Shown piece by piece: positions 1 through 9,940 of a DNA stretch of 64,000 nucleotides (positions are counted from its first letter, which is position 1; every line of letters begins with the position of its first letter). The stretch is from Methyloligella halotolerans (GTDB lineage Bacteria; Pseudomonadota; Alphaproteobacteria; Rhizobiales; Methyloligellaceae), in contig NZ_MASI01000006.1 of the NCBI RefSeq assembly GCF_001708935.1, forward strand, positions 124,001 to 188,000. Reading direction: 5' to 3'. The notes under the pieces were generated by a model. That model searched no databases, was not told the DNA's origin, and was given only the letters and a program-made list of their open reading frames with translations. The position numbers were made by a program, and so were the translations under genes.

Positions 1-1414
1 CATACGCGTTGCGCCAGCGGCTGTTATAGGCGAGCGACAGCAAGGTGCGGACCCGGACCACCTCACGGGGCGCCACCTCCGCATCCAGCTCGTTCAGGGC
101 CTGTCCGAAATCGGTGATCGCCGCGTCGATATGCTTGGCCGCCTCCTCGCCCGTGGAGAGAGAAGCGAGACTCAGCTCGATACTGCCGAGATAGCTTTTG
201 ATGCGAGCGACCGAGAGCGGATCCTTCGGCGCGTCCTTTCGGTCCATGAGGGTCTTGAAGAGGCGGTCGGCCCGCTTGAAATGCTCGCGTGCCTCGTCGT
301 TCCGGCCGAGCTTCGCGGTCAGATGGCCATCCAGCTTCTGAAGATCGCCGGCGAAGTAGAGAAACTCATTCTCGGTCACCTGCTCCAGCCCATAGAGCTG
401 CTCGATCAAGCCGGAGAGATCGTCGGACGTCTTCAGCAACGTCTCGACCGTCTCGGGCGGGAGGGGAACCCCCTGAAATGCCAGCGCCTCGAAATAGTCG
501 GCGGTCATCTCCGCCACGAGCAGGATCTGGCCGGACGGCCAGCTATCGGGCGCGGAATCCTTTCCGAACATCTCCTCGATGATGGCGAGTCCCCGGTCGT
601 CCTTGCTGTCGGCGACAAGGGCCGCACCGATCTGAAAATAGGCCGTCTCGATCTTCTCGCGAATGCGCTCGCGGCTCTTGGCATCGAGGGCATCGGGAAG
701 ATCGCCGCGCAAGCTCTTCAGCCGGTCCATCCAAGCGCTCATGGCCTCGCGCTGCTCCGGCGTGAGATACTTGCCGCGCTGGTTCCAGGCCTTATACCCC
801 GCACCGGCCACGACGCCTGCAAGGGTAGCGCCGAGGCGGTCGGAGAACTCGGTGGGGATCCGCAAGGGATAGACCTCGGGCTGGGCTTGCCCTGCCCCTT
901 CCGCAGGCTGGCGGGTCAGGATGCGCAGCTCGATCTGCTTCTCGGTCGGCACGGCGCGGCCCCAAATGAGAAGCTCCGCGTTCTGGGCCTCGAGCCAGGT
1001 GCGGCCTTCCTTGGTGGCGTTGGCGATGTTCTGGGAGAGGCGGCCTTCCGCCGGAAGCTCGAGTGTCTTGGGGTAGAGGTCGACCTCGACGGCGGCCTCC
1101 CCGGTCGCCGTCATGGGCAGCTGCTGTTCCAGCGCCGTTCGGACGCGCAATGTGTATTCCCCGTCCGGATCGTTCTCCAACCGGGCCACGAGGATACCGA
1201 GGCGGTCCTCGCTGAAGGGCTCCGGCATGTCGGTGGGCAGGAATTCGTAGATGTAGCGGCCAACATCGGCGCCGCTATAGATCACGCCCGTGACCAGCAT
1301 GGAGACGACGGCCCAGATCGCCGGAATCACGATGAGATTGCTGAAGCCGCGCTGGGCGGTCCACCAGTCCTTGGCGTTCTTTCCCGCCTCCTTGATCGGA
1401 TTGGTGCCCTTCAT
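1..1414 (-). CDS. Membrane-anchored repeat protein, function unknown (3' end outside window)
   Basis: The frame stays open for 471 codons from an ATG preceded by a GGGAGGG ribosome site and runs off the window edge, so the C-terminus is missing. A single hydrophobic segment near residues 25-47 follows a short positively charged N-terminus, so the protein is probably anchored in the inner membrane with most of its mass on one side. The rest is helical and charged; the last 200 residues (for example YFAGDLQKLDGHLTAKLGRN followed by EAREHFKRADRLF) look like degenerate tetratricopeptide repeats. I do not recognise a specific family. It is divergent from the hexaheme cytochrome gene. A 492-codon frame on the opposite strand is its antisense shadow. 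Confidence 0.75.
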   Translation of the reverse strand, partial: MKGTNPIKEAGKNAKDWWTAQRGFSNLIVIPAIWAVVSMLVTGVIYSGADVGRYIYEFLPTDMPEPFSEDRLGILVARLENDPDGEYTLRVRTALEQQLPMTATGEAAVEVDLYPKTLELPAEGRLSQNIANATKEGRTWLEAQNAELLIWGRAVPTEKQIELRILTRQPAEGAGQAQPEVYPLRIPTEFSDRLGATLAGVVAGAGYKAWNQRGKYLTPEQREAMSAWMDRLKSLRGDLPDALDAKSRERIREKIETAYFQIGAALVADSKDDRGLAIIEEMFGKDSAPDSWPSGQILLVAEMTADYFEALAFQGVPLPPETVETLLKTSDDLSGLIEQLYGLEQVTENEFLYFAGDLQKLDGHLTAKLGRNDEAREHFKRADRLFKTLMDRKDAPKDPLSVARIKSYLGSIELSLASLSTGEEAAKHIDAAITDFGQALNELDAEVAPREVVRVRTLLSLAYNSRWRNAY

Positions 1415-1605
1415 AATCCCTCCCACCGGCCCTTACTTGCCCTTGAAATTACTGGAGGTTGCACGTTTGGACAATCGGCAGCCGGCTTGCTGCGGGCAGT
1501 TTCCGCGTTTTCTATAAAAATGAAAACGCTGGCGAGGGTGCGGTCGTTGGGTAAACTCGACCGGCGGTTGGGCAAGGCCGGGGCTTCGGAGAACGGGCGC
1601 ATTTT

Positions 1606-4600
1606 GTGATGGCTGGCGAAAGGGGCGAGTGCGCGCCGCAGCGTTTCGCTGATAGGGCCTCAAGGCTGCGACGGTTTTGGCCCGTCCTTTTTCTCGGCGT
1701 TCCCCTGGCCTTCGCAGGCTATGCCCTCCCGCTTGCCGGCACACCGGCACCCTCCTCCGCCCAGCTTCCGGCCTATTGCGCCGAGGCCAAGCAAGCGGAT
1801 CTGCCGCTGCCCAGCCAAGCGGAGCCGGACGCCTATCAACGGCAGCTCTTCGCCTTCCTGAACGACCGCACCTACGCCAAGCTCGGCTGGTGCGTCGACA
1901 AATCCATGGACGACAATCTCGTCCGGGACACCGGTCCCTACGTGAACAACGTCTATTTCGGCACTCATCCGGCGGTGCGGGTCTACTACTCCCCGAAGAT
2001 GATGCAGTGGCTCCTGGGCGACCGGGACGGCCCGCCCGAGGACGGCGCCTTCATCGTGAAGGAGATGTTCGAGCCGCCGGCCGCCCGCTACGAGGGGATG
2101 GACGATGCCCAGGTGGTCGAGAAGCTGAAGTCCTGGACCGTGATGGTGCGGGACACGGCGGGCGCCCATGACGGATGGTATTGGTCCAACCCCGTGCGGG
2201 GCGAGAGTCAGGCGAGCGCCCACGACTATCCCTTCAAGTACCGGGAATCCGGCTTTGGGCAATATTGCCTGCGCTGCCACGCCTCCGCAGCGGATCACGG
2301 CACCTTCTCAAGCCTCAGAAACATCAAGGGCTTTCCGGGCGATCCACTGCGCTTCCGGGTGGACGATTCCTGGCGCGACCATCACGCGGCCGCGAAGCCG
2401 TGGCAGCCCGGAAACGAGACGGAGGAGATGGGCGAGATCGACGACCGCGAGGTGGAGACGGCTTATCGCCACCTGCCGGATCCCAGCGATGCGGAAGCCG
2501 AGGCGGAGCCGCATCCCGGCTTCGAGCCGTCGTCACCCGATCCAGCCTTTCTGGAAACGTATCCCGAGGTGAAGGATCCGGGATTCGAGAACGTGCAACG
2601 CTTTCCGTCGGAGACCCACGACCGGGTGGTGGCCCATGCCGGGATGGGGCCGGGCTTCGTCAGCTCCGATCAATGCATGGGATGCCATGGCGGCATCAAC
2701 GGCAACCAAGGCACGGCAGCAGGCCCTGTCATGTTCTTCCAGACCGGTCCGGATTATGGCGAAGGCTACAACGTCTCTCCGTATGGCGAATGGCGCTGGT
2801 CACCCATGGGGCTCGCCGGACGCGACCCTATCTTCCACGCCCAGCTCGATAGTGAGATCGCGCTGCTGGAGAAGGAGTTCGGAACGGATGGAAAGGTGCC
2901 GGACGAACAGATCGCCCATCTGCAGAATCTCTGCTTCAGCTGCCACGGCGCGATGGGCCAACGGCAACTGAAGGAAGACGCTGCGAAGCTGGGTCTCGAT
3001 CCGCTGTTCAAGCGGGATTACCTGTTCCTCACCTCCAAGGAAGCCGACAATCCCTACGCCAAGTACGGCGCGCTGGCGCGAGACGGCATCAGCTGCGGAA
3101 CGTGTCATCGCGCACGGCAGAGCACGCCGGTCGAAGGGCTCTCGGAGCTGAAGAGCTACCTCACACACAACACGACGGGACGGTTCGAGACGGGGGCGCC
3201 GGACGAGATCTACGGCCCCTTCAAGGACGAGGAGATCGTCACCCTGCCCATGAAGAATGCGCTCGGCATCACGCCGAAGCACGACAGCTACATCCAGAGC
3301 TCGCGGCTCTGCGGCTCGTGCCATCATGTCAGCCTGCCGAATGTGGACATGCCGCTGAGCGCTCATGCGGCGAACGATCTGGACGCGAGCGTGCCCGCCG
3401 AGATGTTCAAGGATTTCAAGCACTCAATCGAGCAGGCGACCTATATGGAATGGCTGAACAGCGGCTATCAGAACGAGTTTCCCGCTGCCAATCCGACGCC
3501 GGAGCGCGCCCAGAGCTGCCAAGGCTGCCATATGCCGAGCCATTTCAAATCGGCGGACGGCAAGGTGGATGTGAAGCAGATCAAGACACGCATTGCCGCC
3601 GTCCAGGACGACAGCTATCCGGAAGCGGAGCATATGCCCCCGGTGGAAGAAATCCGGGTGCGCTTCCGGGAAGAGGGCTTCAAGCGGCACCGGCTCCAGG
3701 GGCTGAACGGCATGCTCATGGAGATCTTCCGCCAGAACAACGACGTGCTCGGCGTGCGCACCAAGGACTACATGACAGGCGCGGATGGGCTGAAGCTGGC
3801 GCTGGATGAGGTCGCGGCGCAGGCAAGGGAGCGTACCGCCGATCTCGACGTGACGACCAAGCTCGACGAGGACGGCAAGCTGATCGCCGAGGTCGAGGTG
3901 GTGAACAAGACGGGGCATCGATTCCCGACCGGCGTGGGCTTGCGGCGTGCCTTCCTCGAACTGCTGGTGATCGACGGGAGCGGCGGGCGCGAGCGAGTCG
4001 TGTGGGGCTCGGGACGGACCAACGCCGTCGGGGTCCTGGTGGACGAGAAAGGGAATATCCTCCCCACCGAGTTTTTCGAAAAAGACGAGACGGGGGCGCC
4101 GCGCTATCAGCACCATCACGAGGTGATCGATTCTCAGGACCAAGTGCAGGTCTATGAGGAGCTGCTGCGGAACGCCGAAGGCGAGTTCACCACGAGCTTC
4201 GTGCACCGGGCGAACCACGTGAAGGACAACCGGCTGCTTCCCTTCGGCTGGCAGGAGAAGGGCCCCCTACCCGACCGCTATTCCGAGCTGAAGGATTTCA
4301 TCCATGCGACCCATCCGGGACAGGATGCGATCCGGGATGAGGATTATCGCAGCGGCAAGGGGCTCGACCGGGTGCGCTACGAGATCGAACTGCCGGAAGG
4401 AGTCGATGCGGACGACCTGACCGTGCGCGCGACCCTTTACTACCAGCCCCTCCCGCCCCATTGGCTGAAGGAGCGGTTCGCCACGGCGCCCGATATGCCG
4501 GCAACCCAACGGCTCTACTATATCGCAAGCCGTCTGAAGCTGGACGGCACGCCCATGGAGAATTGGAAGTTCAAGCTGACGTCGAAAGAGGCCAAGGTTT

Positions 4601-4611
4601 CAGCGCGTTAG
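1606..4611 (+). CDS. Secreted hexaheme cytochrome c with a P460-like N-terminal domain
   Basis: The protein is about 1000 residues with an N-terminal membrane/signal segment (around residues 24-46). It has six CXXCH heme c motifs: CLRCH 221, CMGCH 357, CFSCH 443, CGTCH 497, CGSCH 569 and CQGCH 638. It should be assembled in the periplasm by the cytochrome c maturation system. Residues about 60-240 resemble cytochrome P460: an RVYYSP strand, GAFIVKE, WTVMVRD, GWYW, then a CxxCHASAADHGTFSS heme site. The remaining 350 residues have no heme motif and look beta-rich. The substrate is unknown; a multiheme oxidoreductase or electron conduit is inferred from heme count. GTG at 1606 and ATG at 1609 are both possible starts. 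No outer-membrane porin partner or maturation gene lies next to it. Confidence 0.8.
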   Translation: MMAGERGECAPQRFADRASRLRRFWPVLFLGVPLAFAGYALPLAGTPAPSSAQLPAYCAEAKQADLPLPSQAEPDAYQRQLFAFLNDRTYAKLGWCVDKSMDDNLVRDTGPYVNNVYFGTHPAVRVYYSPKMMQWLLGDRDGPPEDGAFIVKEMFEPPAARYEGMDDAQVVEKLKSWTVMVRDTAGAHDGWYWSNPVRGESQASAHDYPFKYRESGFGQYCLRCHASAADHGTFSSLRNIKGFPGDPLRFRVDDSWRDHHAAAKPWQPGNETEEMGEIDDREVETAYRHLPDPSDAEAEAEPHPGFEPSSPDPAFLETYPEVKDPGFENVQRFPSETHDRVVAHAGMGPGFVSSDQCMGCHGGINGNQGTAAGPVMFFQTGPDYGEGYNVSPYGEWRWSPMGLAGRDPIFHAQLDSEIALLEKEFGTDGKVPDEQIAHLQNLCFSCHGAMGQRQLKEDAAKLGLDPLFKRDYLFLTSKEADNPYAKYGALARDGISCGTCHRARQSTPVEGLSELKSYLTHNTTGRFETGAPDEIYGPFKDEEIVTLPMKNALGITPKHDSYIQSSRLCGSCHHVSLPNVDMPLSAHAANDLDASVPAEMFKDFKHSIEQATYMEWLNSGYQNEFPAANPTPERAQSCQGCHMPSHFKSADGKVDVKQIKTRIAAVQDDSYPEAEHMPPVEEIRVRFREEGFKRHRLQGLNGMLMEIFRQNNDVLGVRTKDYMTGADGLKLALDEVAAQARERTADLDVTTKLDEDGKLIAEVEVVNKTGHRFPTGVGLRRAFLELLVIDGSGGRERVVWGSGRTNAVGVLVDEKGNILPTEFFEKDETGAPRYQHHHEVIDSQDQVQVYEELLRNAEGEFTTSFVHRANHVKDNRLLPFGWQEKGPLPDRYSELKDFIHATHPGQDAIRDEDYRSGKGLDRVRYEIELPEGVDADDLTVRATLYYQPLPPHWLKERFATAPDMPATQRLYYIASRLKLDGTPMENWKFKLTSKEAKVSAR

Positions 4612-4633
4612 CGCTTCCTTGGCCGATTTCGAT

Positions 4634-6003
4634 TCACGTCTTTACGGGCCCGACCCAGACCTGCTGGGCGTTGACGAAGGCATGGATGCCGTGGGGCCCA
4701 GCTCGCGGCCGTAGCCCGAACGCTTGATGCCGCCGGAGGGCAGCCGCGGGTCCGTCTTGACGATGCCGTTCACGGCGACCTGCCCTGCCTCGATGCGCTT
4801 GGCGAGAGCCTCGCCCCGCTCTGCCGTCGACCAGACGCTCGCGGCCAGGCCGTATTCCGTGTCGTTGGCCATCTGGAGCGCATGCTCCTCGTCGTCGGCG
4901 CGGATCACCACGGCGACGGGACCGAAGGTCTCTTCGGCGAATGCACACATGCCCGGCTTCACGTCGGTGAGCAGCGTGACGGGATAGAAGTAGCCGTCGC
5001 CCTGGACCGGCTCTCCACCGAGAACGCAAGTGGCGCCTTGGTCGATGGTGCTCTTCACCTGGCGGGCGAGCTCGTCGAGTAGATCCTTGCGGGCGATGGG
5101 CCCGACATCGGTCTCCTCCTTGGCCGGATCGCCGACCTTGAGCGCCGCAAGACGCTCTTTCAGCTTCTCGACCATGTCGTCGTAGACCGGCGCTTCGACG
5201 ATGATCCGCTTGGCGGCGATGCAGCTCTGGCCGGCATTGATGATACGGGAGATCTTGAGGATGTCGGCCGCCTTGTCGAGATCGGCATCGGCTAGCACGA
5301 TGGACGGATCGGATCCTCCCAGCTCCAGCACAGCGGGCTTGATCTCGGACGCCGCGATAGAGGCCACGGCCGCGCCGCCCCTGGTCGAACCCGTGAAGGA
5401 AACGGCCTGGACGCGCTTGTCGCGGATGACCTTCTCAACGGCAGGCGTCTCCAGAAGCAGGCTGTCGAAGACGCCTTCCGGGGCGCCGACCTTCCTGAAG
5501 ACATCGGCAATGGCCGCGGAGCAGCCCGGTACATGGGGGTCATGCTTCATGAGGCAGGTGTTCCCGGCCATCAGCGCCGGCGCGCAGAAGCGGAATGCCA
5601 ACCAGAACGGCGCGTTCCACGGCAGAATGCCGAGCACAGTGCCGAGGGGCAGATGCTGGACGTAGCTTTTGGTCGCGTCGGATCCCAAGGTGATCGGCGC
5701 GAGATAGGCCTCGGCGAAGTCCGCATAGTGCTCCGCGCACCAGGCGGATTTCTCCACCTCGGCACGGGCCTCCTTGATGGGCTTGCCCATCTCTTCCGTC
5801 ATGAGGGGCGCGAGTTCGTCAACGCGTGCCCGCATGTCCGCGGCGACCGCCTTCAGCAGCTTGGTGCGTTCGGCGAACGAGGTCTCGTGCCAGCTCTCAT
5901 AGGCCTTGCGGGCCGCCGCGAGCTTCGCTTCCACATCCGCATCGGAATCAGGCGTCACCTCCCGGACCACCTTCCCCGTGGCCGGATCGATCGCTGTCAG
6001 CAT
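4634..6003 (-). CDS. doeC: NAD(P)-dependent aldehyde dehydrogenase, ectoine-degradation type (DoeC-like); one frameshift
   Basis: This is an aldehyde dehydrogenase of the succinate-semialdehyde family, about 456 residues when repaired. It shows PWNAPFW, SFTGSTRGG, the catalytic-site LELGGSDP and the nucleophile Cys in NAGQSCIAAKR. As the last gene of a doeB2-doeD-doeA-doeC order, it probably oxidises aspartate semialdehyde to aspartate, ending ectoine catabolism. The frame breaks near 4700, where adding one C to a run of four restores the normal C-terminus (GRELGPHGIHAFVNAQQVWV and a few more residues) ending at 4634. The start at 6003 is an ATG behind GGAGA; a TTG lies one codon pair upstream. 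It is separated from doeA by a palindromic element. Confidence 0.8.
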
Positions 6004-6040
6004 CAAACGTCTCCGCTTATCTTGAACCTGCTCTTTGCTC

Positions 6041-6089
6041 GAGCATGATCGTGTCCGAAAACCGGTGCGCAGTTTTCGGGATCATGCTC
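6041..6089. repeat. Rhizobiales-type intergenic palindrome between doeA and doeC
   Basis: The arms GAGCATGATC (6041-6050) and GATCATGCTC (6080-6089) are perfect inverted repeats. Inside them CCGAAAAC (6055-6062) pairs with GTTTTCGG (6072-6079), leaving a 9-base loop and a 4-base bulge on one side. The element touches the last base of the doeA stop codon. Sequences of this form are common dispersed intergenic palindromes in Rhizobiales genomes (from memory). In the transcript it would form a strong hairpin between two operon genes and could set the relative level of doeC. Confidence 0.75.
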
Positions 6090-7329
6090 TATCCCGCCGC
6101 GGCGTCCTGCTCGGAGTCGTCGGACTCCTCGGCACGATCGCCGGATTCGACGGCATGGAGCTTGGTGTCGGTCTTCGTGGTGAACTCGCGGGCAAGCGTG
6201 AAGAAGGACTCGCAGCCATCGGCCGTCACGTGGATCGTGTCGGAAATGCCCATGGTCTTGTCGCGGTCCACACCCCAGACCCAGGGAATGATGTGGAAGG
6301 TCATGCCTTCCTTGAGGGTCCGGGAGTCGCCCTGCATCAGGCTCAGGATGTAGCCCTCGTCCCAGCTCGGCGGAAAAGCGATGCCGATGGAATAGCCCGA
6401 CCGGGTGATCAGATCGCCGCCGTGATCGGCGCTGGTGATGATATCGCGCACGATATTGTCGGCATCCGAGACGGTGAGGCCGGGGCGGATGGCGTTCTCC
6501 ACCTCCTTCAACGCTTCCATCATGCAGCGCTGGGCGCTTTCCATGGATGGCGTCAACTCGCCCAGCACCACGGTACGCATCATGGCGGTGTGATAGCGGC
6601 GATAACAGCCGCCGACTTCCATGAAGACATGCTCTCCGGGCTGGACCGTGCGGCCCTCCCAGGTCGCATGGCCGATCATGGACCGCGGTCCGGAGGTCAC
6701 GTAGGGCATGACAGCGGGCGGCTCACCGCCGGCGCGGAACATCGCCTCGCAGATCGCCGCACCGATATCGTTCTCCGAGACGCCGGGCGCGCAGGCCTCG
6801 ATGCCGGCCTTCATCCCGGCCTCGGTGGCGAAGGCCGCCTTCTTCATGATCTCGATCTCGGCAGGGCTCTTCTGGATGCGCCCCTCCTCCACGATGCCGA
6901 AACAGTCCATCAGCTTGCCGTCGGTGAAGGCGGTGCGGACGCGGTCCTGCTGGTAGGCGGGGAAGAAGTAGCTGTTCCGCTCGTAGCCCACGGTCGAATA
7001 GGCGAGCCCCGCATCCCGGAGCTTTCCACCAGGCTTTGGATGGCGTCGCCGTTGTCGGCGTAGGGCCTCGTCTTATCGACCCAGGTCCGGGCGTAGACGT
7101 TGGACTCCTCCATCTTCCGGGTGACCATGTAGCAGTCGTCCACCAGCGGCACGACAAGGGCCTGGAAGAAGGAGTAGCCGGTGGTCTGATAGTCCGTGAG
7201 ATACATGATGTTCTCAGGATCGGTGATGATCACCGCATCGAGCAGACGCTCTTCCATGCGCTCCCGGAGGCCGCTCAGCCGGCGCTGATATTCCTCCGGC
7301 GGGAAGGTCATGTCATCGCGCTCTCTCAT
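6089..7329 (-). CDS. doeA: Ectoine hydrolase (DoeA/EutD, M24 family); one frameshift
   Basis: This is a creatinase/aminopeptidase P-fold (M24) protein of about 413 residues when repaired. DoeA/EutD opens the ectoine ring to N-acetyl-2,4-diaminobutyrate. The N-terminal half carries LLDAVIITDPENIMYLTDYQ and the C-terminal half the pita-bread domain (PRSMIGHATWEGR, EVGGCYRRYH, IIPWVWGVDR). The halves lie in different frames. At about 7023 a run of three A (minus strand) needs a fourth to give VEKLRDAGLAYSTVGYERNS. The ATG overlaps the doeD stop as ATGA, so the two are translationally coupled. The assignment rests on family resemblance plus the neighbouring doe genes. Confidence 0.82.
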
Positions 7330-8575
7330 GCTGCCTCCGCAATCGACTGAGTGGAATTCTCCAGGATCTTGAGACCCTCTTCGAGATCAGCGTCGGGGAT
7401 GGTGAGCGGCGGGATAAGCTTGATCACCCGGCCCAACGGTCCGCAGCCGCCGACGAGCAGTCCGTTCTCGAAGCAGCGCGCGATGATCTGCTTGGCGAGG
7501 GCGCCATCCTGGGTGTCAAGCCCCTGCATCATGCCGCGGCCGCGCACCTCGAAGCCTTTGGCGCCGTTCGACGAGGCGATCTTGTTGAGGCTCCCTTCCA
7601 TCATCTCGCCCTTGCGCTTCACCTCGTTAAGGAAGCTGTCATCCTCGAAATAGCGCATGGCTTCACGCCCGGCGACGAAGGAGATGCCCTGGCCGCGGAA
7701 CGTGCCGGTGTGCTCGCCGGGGCTCCAATGCTTGTCGTGCTCGGGCTTCACCAAATTCATGGCGAGCGGCGTACCGAAGCCGCCGATGCCCTTGGCGAGG
7801 GTGATGATGTCGGGATCGAGACCCATGCCGTCGAAGCTGAAATACGAACCGGTGCGGCCGCAGCCGGCCTGAATGTCGTCGAGAATGAAGAGCGCGCCGC
7901 GGCTCTGGGCGAAGGCCTGAAGCTCCTTCAGCCATTCCTTGGCCGCGACGTTCACACCGCCTTCGGCCTGGATCGGCTCGACGAGGACGGCGGCCGGGGG
8001 CTCGTAACCGGAGGAGGCATCCGAATAGACCGCCGCCATTTCCTGGAGCGACTTGCCGAAGGGGAAGCGCTGCACATGGTTGAGGGGTACGCCGGCGGCA
8101 TTACGGAAATAGGAGTTGGCGGTGCAGGCCAGCGCGCCGAGGGTCATCCCGTGGAAGCCGTGAGTGAAGGCGATCACGGTCTCGCGCCCGGTGACGCGGC
8201 GGGCGAGCTTCAGTGCCGCCTCGACCGCGTTGGTGCCGGTCGGACCGGTGAACTGCATCTTGTAGTTCCAGCCGCGGGGCTTCTGGATCGTCTCGATGAA
8301 CGCTTCCATGAAATCGCGCTTCGTGGAGGTCGACATATCGAGGTTGTGGGCGATGCCATCGGACTTCAGAAAGTCGATGATCGCGTCCTTCATACGCTCG
8401 TTGTTGTGGCCGAAATTGAGCACCCCGGCGCGGCGAAAAAGTCGATGTAGGACTTGCCGGCCTCATCGACTTGCCGGGCATTGGAAGCGGATTTGAAGAC
8501 GGTCGGATAGATGCGGCAATAGCCGCGGACGTCGGATTCCCACTCTTCGAAAACATCCATGGTATTTGCCGGCAT
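7326..8575 (-). CDS. doeD: 2,4-diaminobutyrate transaminase (DoeD/EctB-like, PLP class III); one frameshift
   Basis: This is a class III PLP aminotransferase of about 416 residues when repaired. It resembles EctB over its whole length: FKSASNARQVDEAGKSYIDF, then FAGAGVLNFGHNN, FTGPTGTNAVEAALKLAR, DDIQAGCGRTG, and the PLP lysine in ITLAKGIGGFG. No ectA or ectC is present and the gene sits among ectoine-degradation genes. The likely reaction is therefore removal of the amino group of diaminobutyrate to aspartate semialdehyde, not ectoine synthesis. The frame breaks at about 8431, where one missing G restores FFAGAGVLN. The start is ATG 8575 behind GGGGAG; an in-frame ATG lies five codons later. 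Confidence 0.8.
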
Positions 8576-8601
8576 TCTTGGTCTCCCCTTCCGTTGACGG
8601 G

Positions 8602-9848
8602 CTATTCTTGAAGCGCTGCGGGCGCAGATTGTTCCTCGAAACGATCGGTTCCGGCGTTGGGCAGCGGTGCGCCGGCAAGGCGTGCGAAGCAGCGCGCGAC
8701 GATAGGAATCAACCGGTCGTTGAAGTCGTAAAGCGGGCTATGGCATGGCGCATCGTGGTTCTCGCCATCGTCGGCACCAACCAGCGCGAAAGCCCCCGGG
8801 ACTTTGCCGAGATAGTAGCTGAAATCCTCCGAAGCCATGATCGGGACGGGCAGATCCTGGTCGTGCCAATCGGCGCCGAGCTCGTCGGCAAGCGCGCCGC
8901 GCATCTCTTCGCTCGCCCCGGCGGAATTCACGGTCGCCTCGTAGCGCGGCGCGATTTCGACCTCGCTTCGACGCCATAGGCCCTGGCCGTGTCGGCTGCG
9001 ATCTCTTCGATGAGACCGTTGATGACCGCGCGATCCCCGGGGTTGGCGATCCGGATGCTGCCGCCGATAACCGCCGTCTCCGGGATGACGGTGTTGAGGC
9101 TCGGCGCATCGATGGAGGTCACGCTCAGGACGGCCGGGTGCTGGGGCCGGATTCGCCGGCTCACCACCTGCTGCAGAGCCATGGTGATGGCGGCCGCGGC
9201 CAGCACGGGATCACGACACGCCTCGGGCTGGCTAGCATGACCGCCCACGCCTCGGACCGTAATCTGGAACGTGCCGTTGCCGGCCATGACCGGCCCTTCC
9301 GGACAGACGGCCTTGCCGTATGGAATCGCGGGCCAGTTGTGCCAGCCGAAGACGAGATCGACGCCTTCGAGCGCTCCGTCGGCGATCATCTCGCGAGCGC
9401 CGTGGCCGCCCTCTTCCGCCGGCTGAAACATCAGGGTCACGGGGCCAGGCAGCGCGTCCTCGTTACGCTTCAGCCAGATGGCGGCTGCCATCAAGGTCGC
9501 TGTGTGACCGTCATGGCCGCAGGCGTGCATGACGCCTTCGCTGGCGGAGGTCCAGTTCCGGCCGGTTCTTTCCAGGATCGGGAGGGCGTCGATATCGCCG
9601 CGCAAGGCGACGTGGCGGCCGGGCTTGCCCTCTGCGAGGGTTGCCACAGTGCCGGTGCCGGCGCAGGCGCGCCAGGCGATCCCCAGCTGATCCAGGCTTG
9701 CCCGGATCGTGGCTGCGGTCTCGGTTTCCTGCCAGCTCAGCTCGGGATGACGGTGGAGATAGCGCCGAAACCGGACAGCGGTCTCCATCACGTCGTCCCA
9801 GCCCTGGCCGGTCCGCGTGAAATCGACGGGCTGAAGATCCAAGCTCAT
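8602..9848 (-). CDS. doeB2: N-acetyl-diaminobutyrate deacetylase-like amidohydrolase (DoeB2, M20); one frameshift
   Basis: This is an M20 metallo-amidohydrolase of about 415 residues when repaired. The metal-site motifs are present: HACGHDGHTA, FQPAEEGGHGARE, FGWHNWP, and SEDFSYYLGKVPGAF in the C-terminal part. The dimerisation domain contains ITVRGVGGHASQPE. In ectoine catabolism this family can remove the acetyl group from N-acetyl-2,4-diaminobutyrate, replacing the AstE-like DoeB. The two parts lie in different frames. One missing G near 8964 restores YGVEAEVEIAPRYEATVNS. It is the first gene of the doe operon, 27 bases before doeD. Membership of the general aminoacylase/hippuricase group cannot be excluded without the context. 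Confidence 0.75.
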
Positions 9849-9940
9849 AGACGAGACTTACGGGACCAGAGCTGCCAGCACAAGCGACGGCGTATGGTTA
9901 CAGACCCGCCTTCCGGGCGCCTCCGCAGTGTCACAGCGCC

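Noticed and set aside
131..1609. A 492-codon open frame on the plus strand
   Set aside because: It is antisense to the minus-strand gene 1-1414, which has a good ribosome site, a membrane helix and a repeat-like sequence; the plus frame shows no domain and continues past the real gene's start.
7326..8575. Ectoine biosynthesis (EctB) interpretation
   Set aside because: No EctA or EctC gene is present; the gene sits in and overlaps degradation genes.
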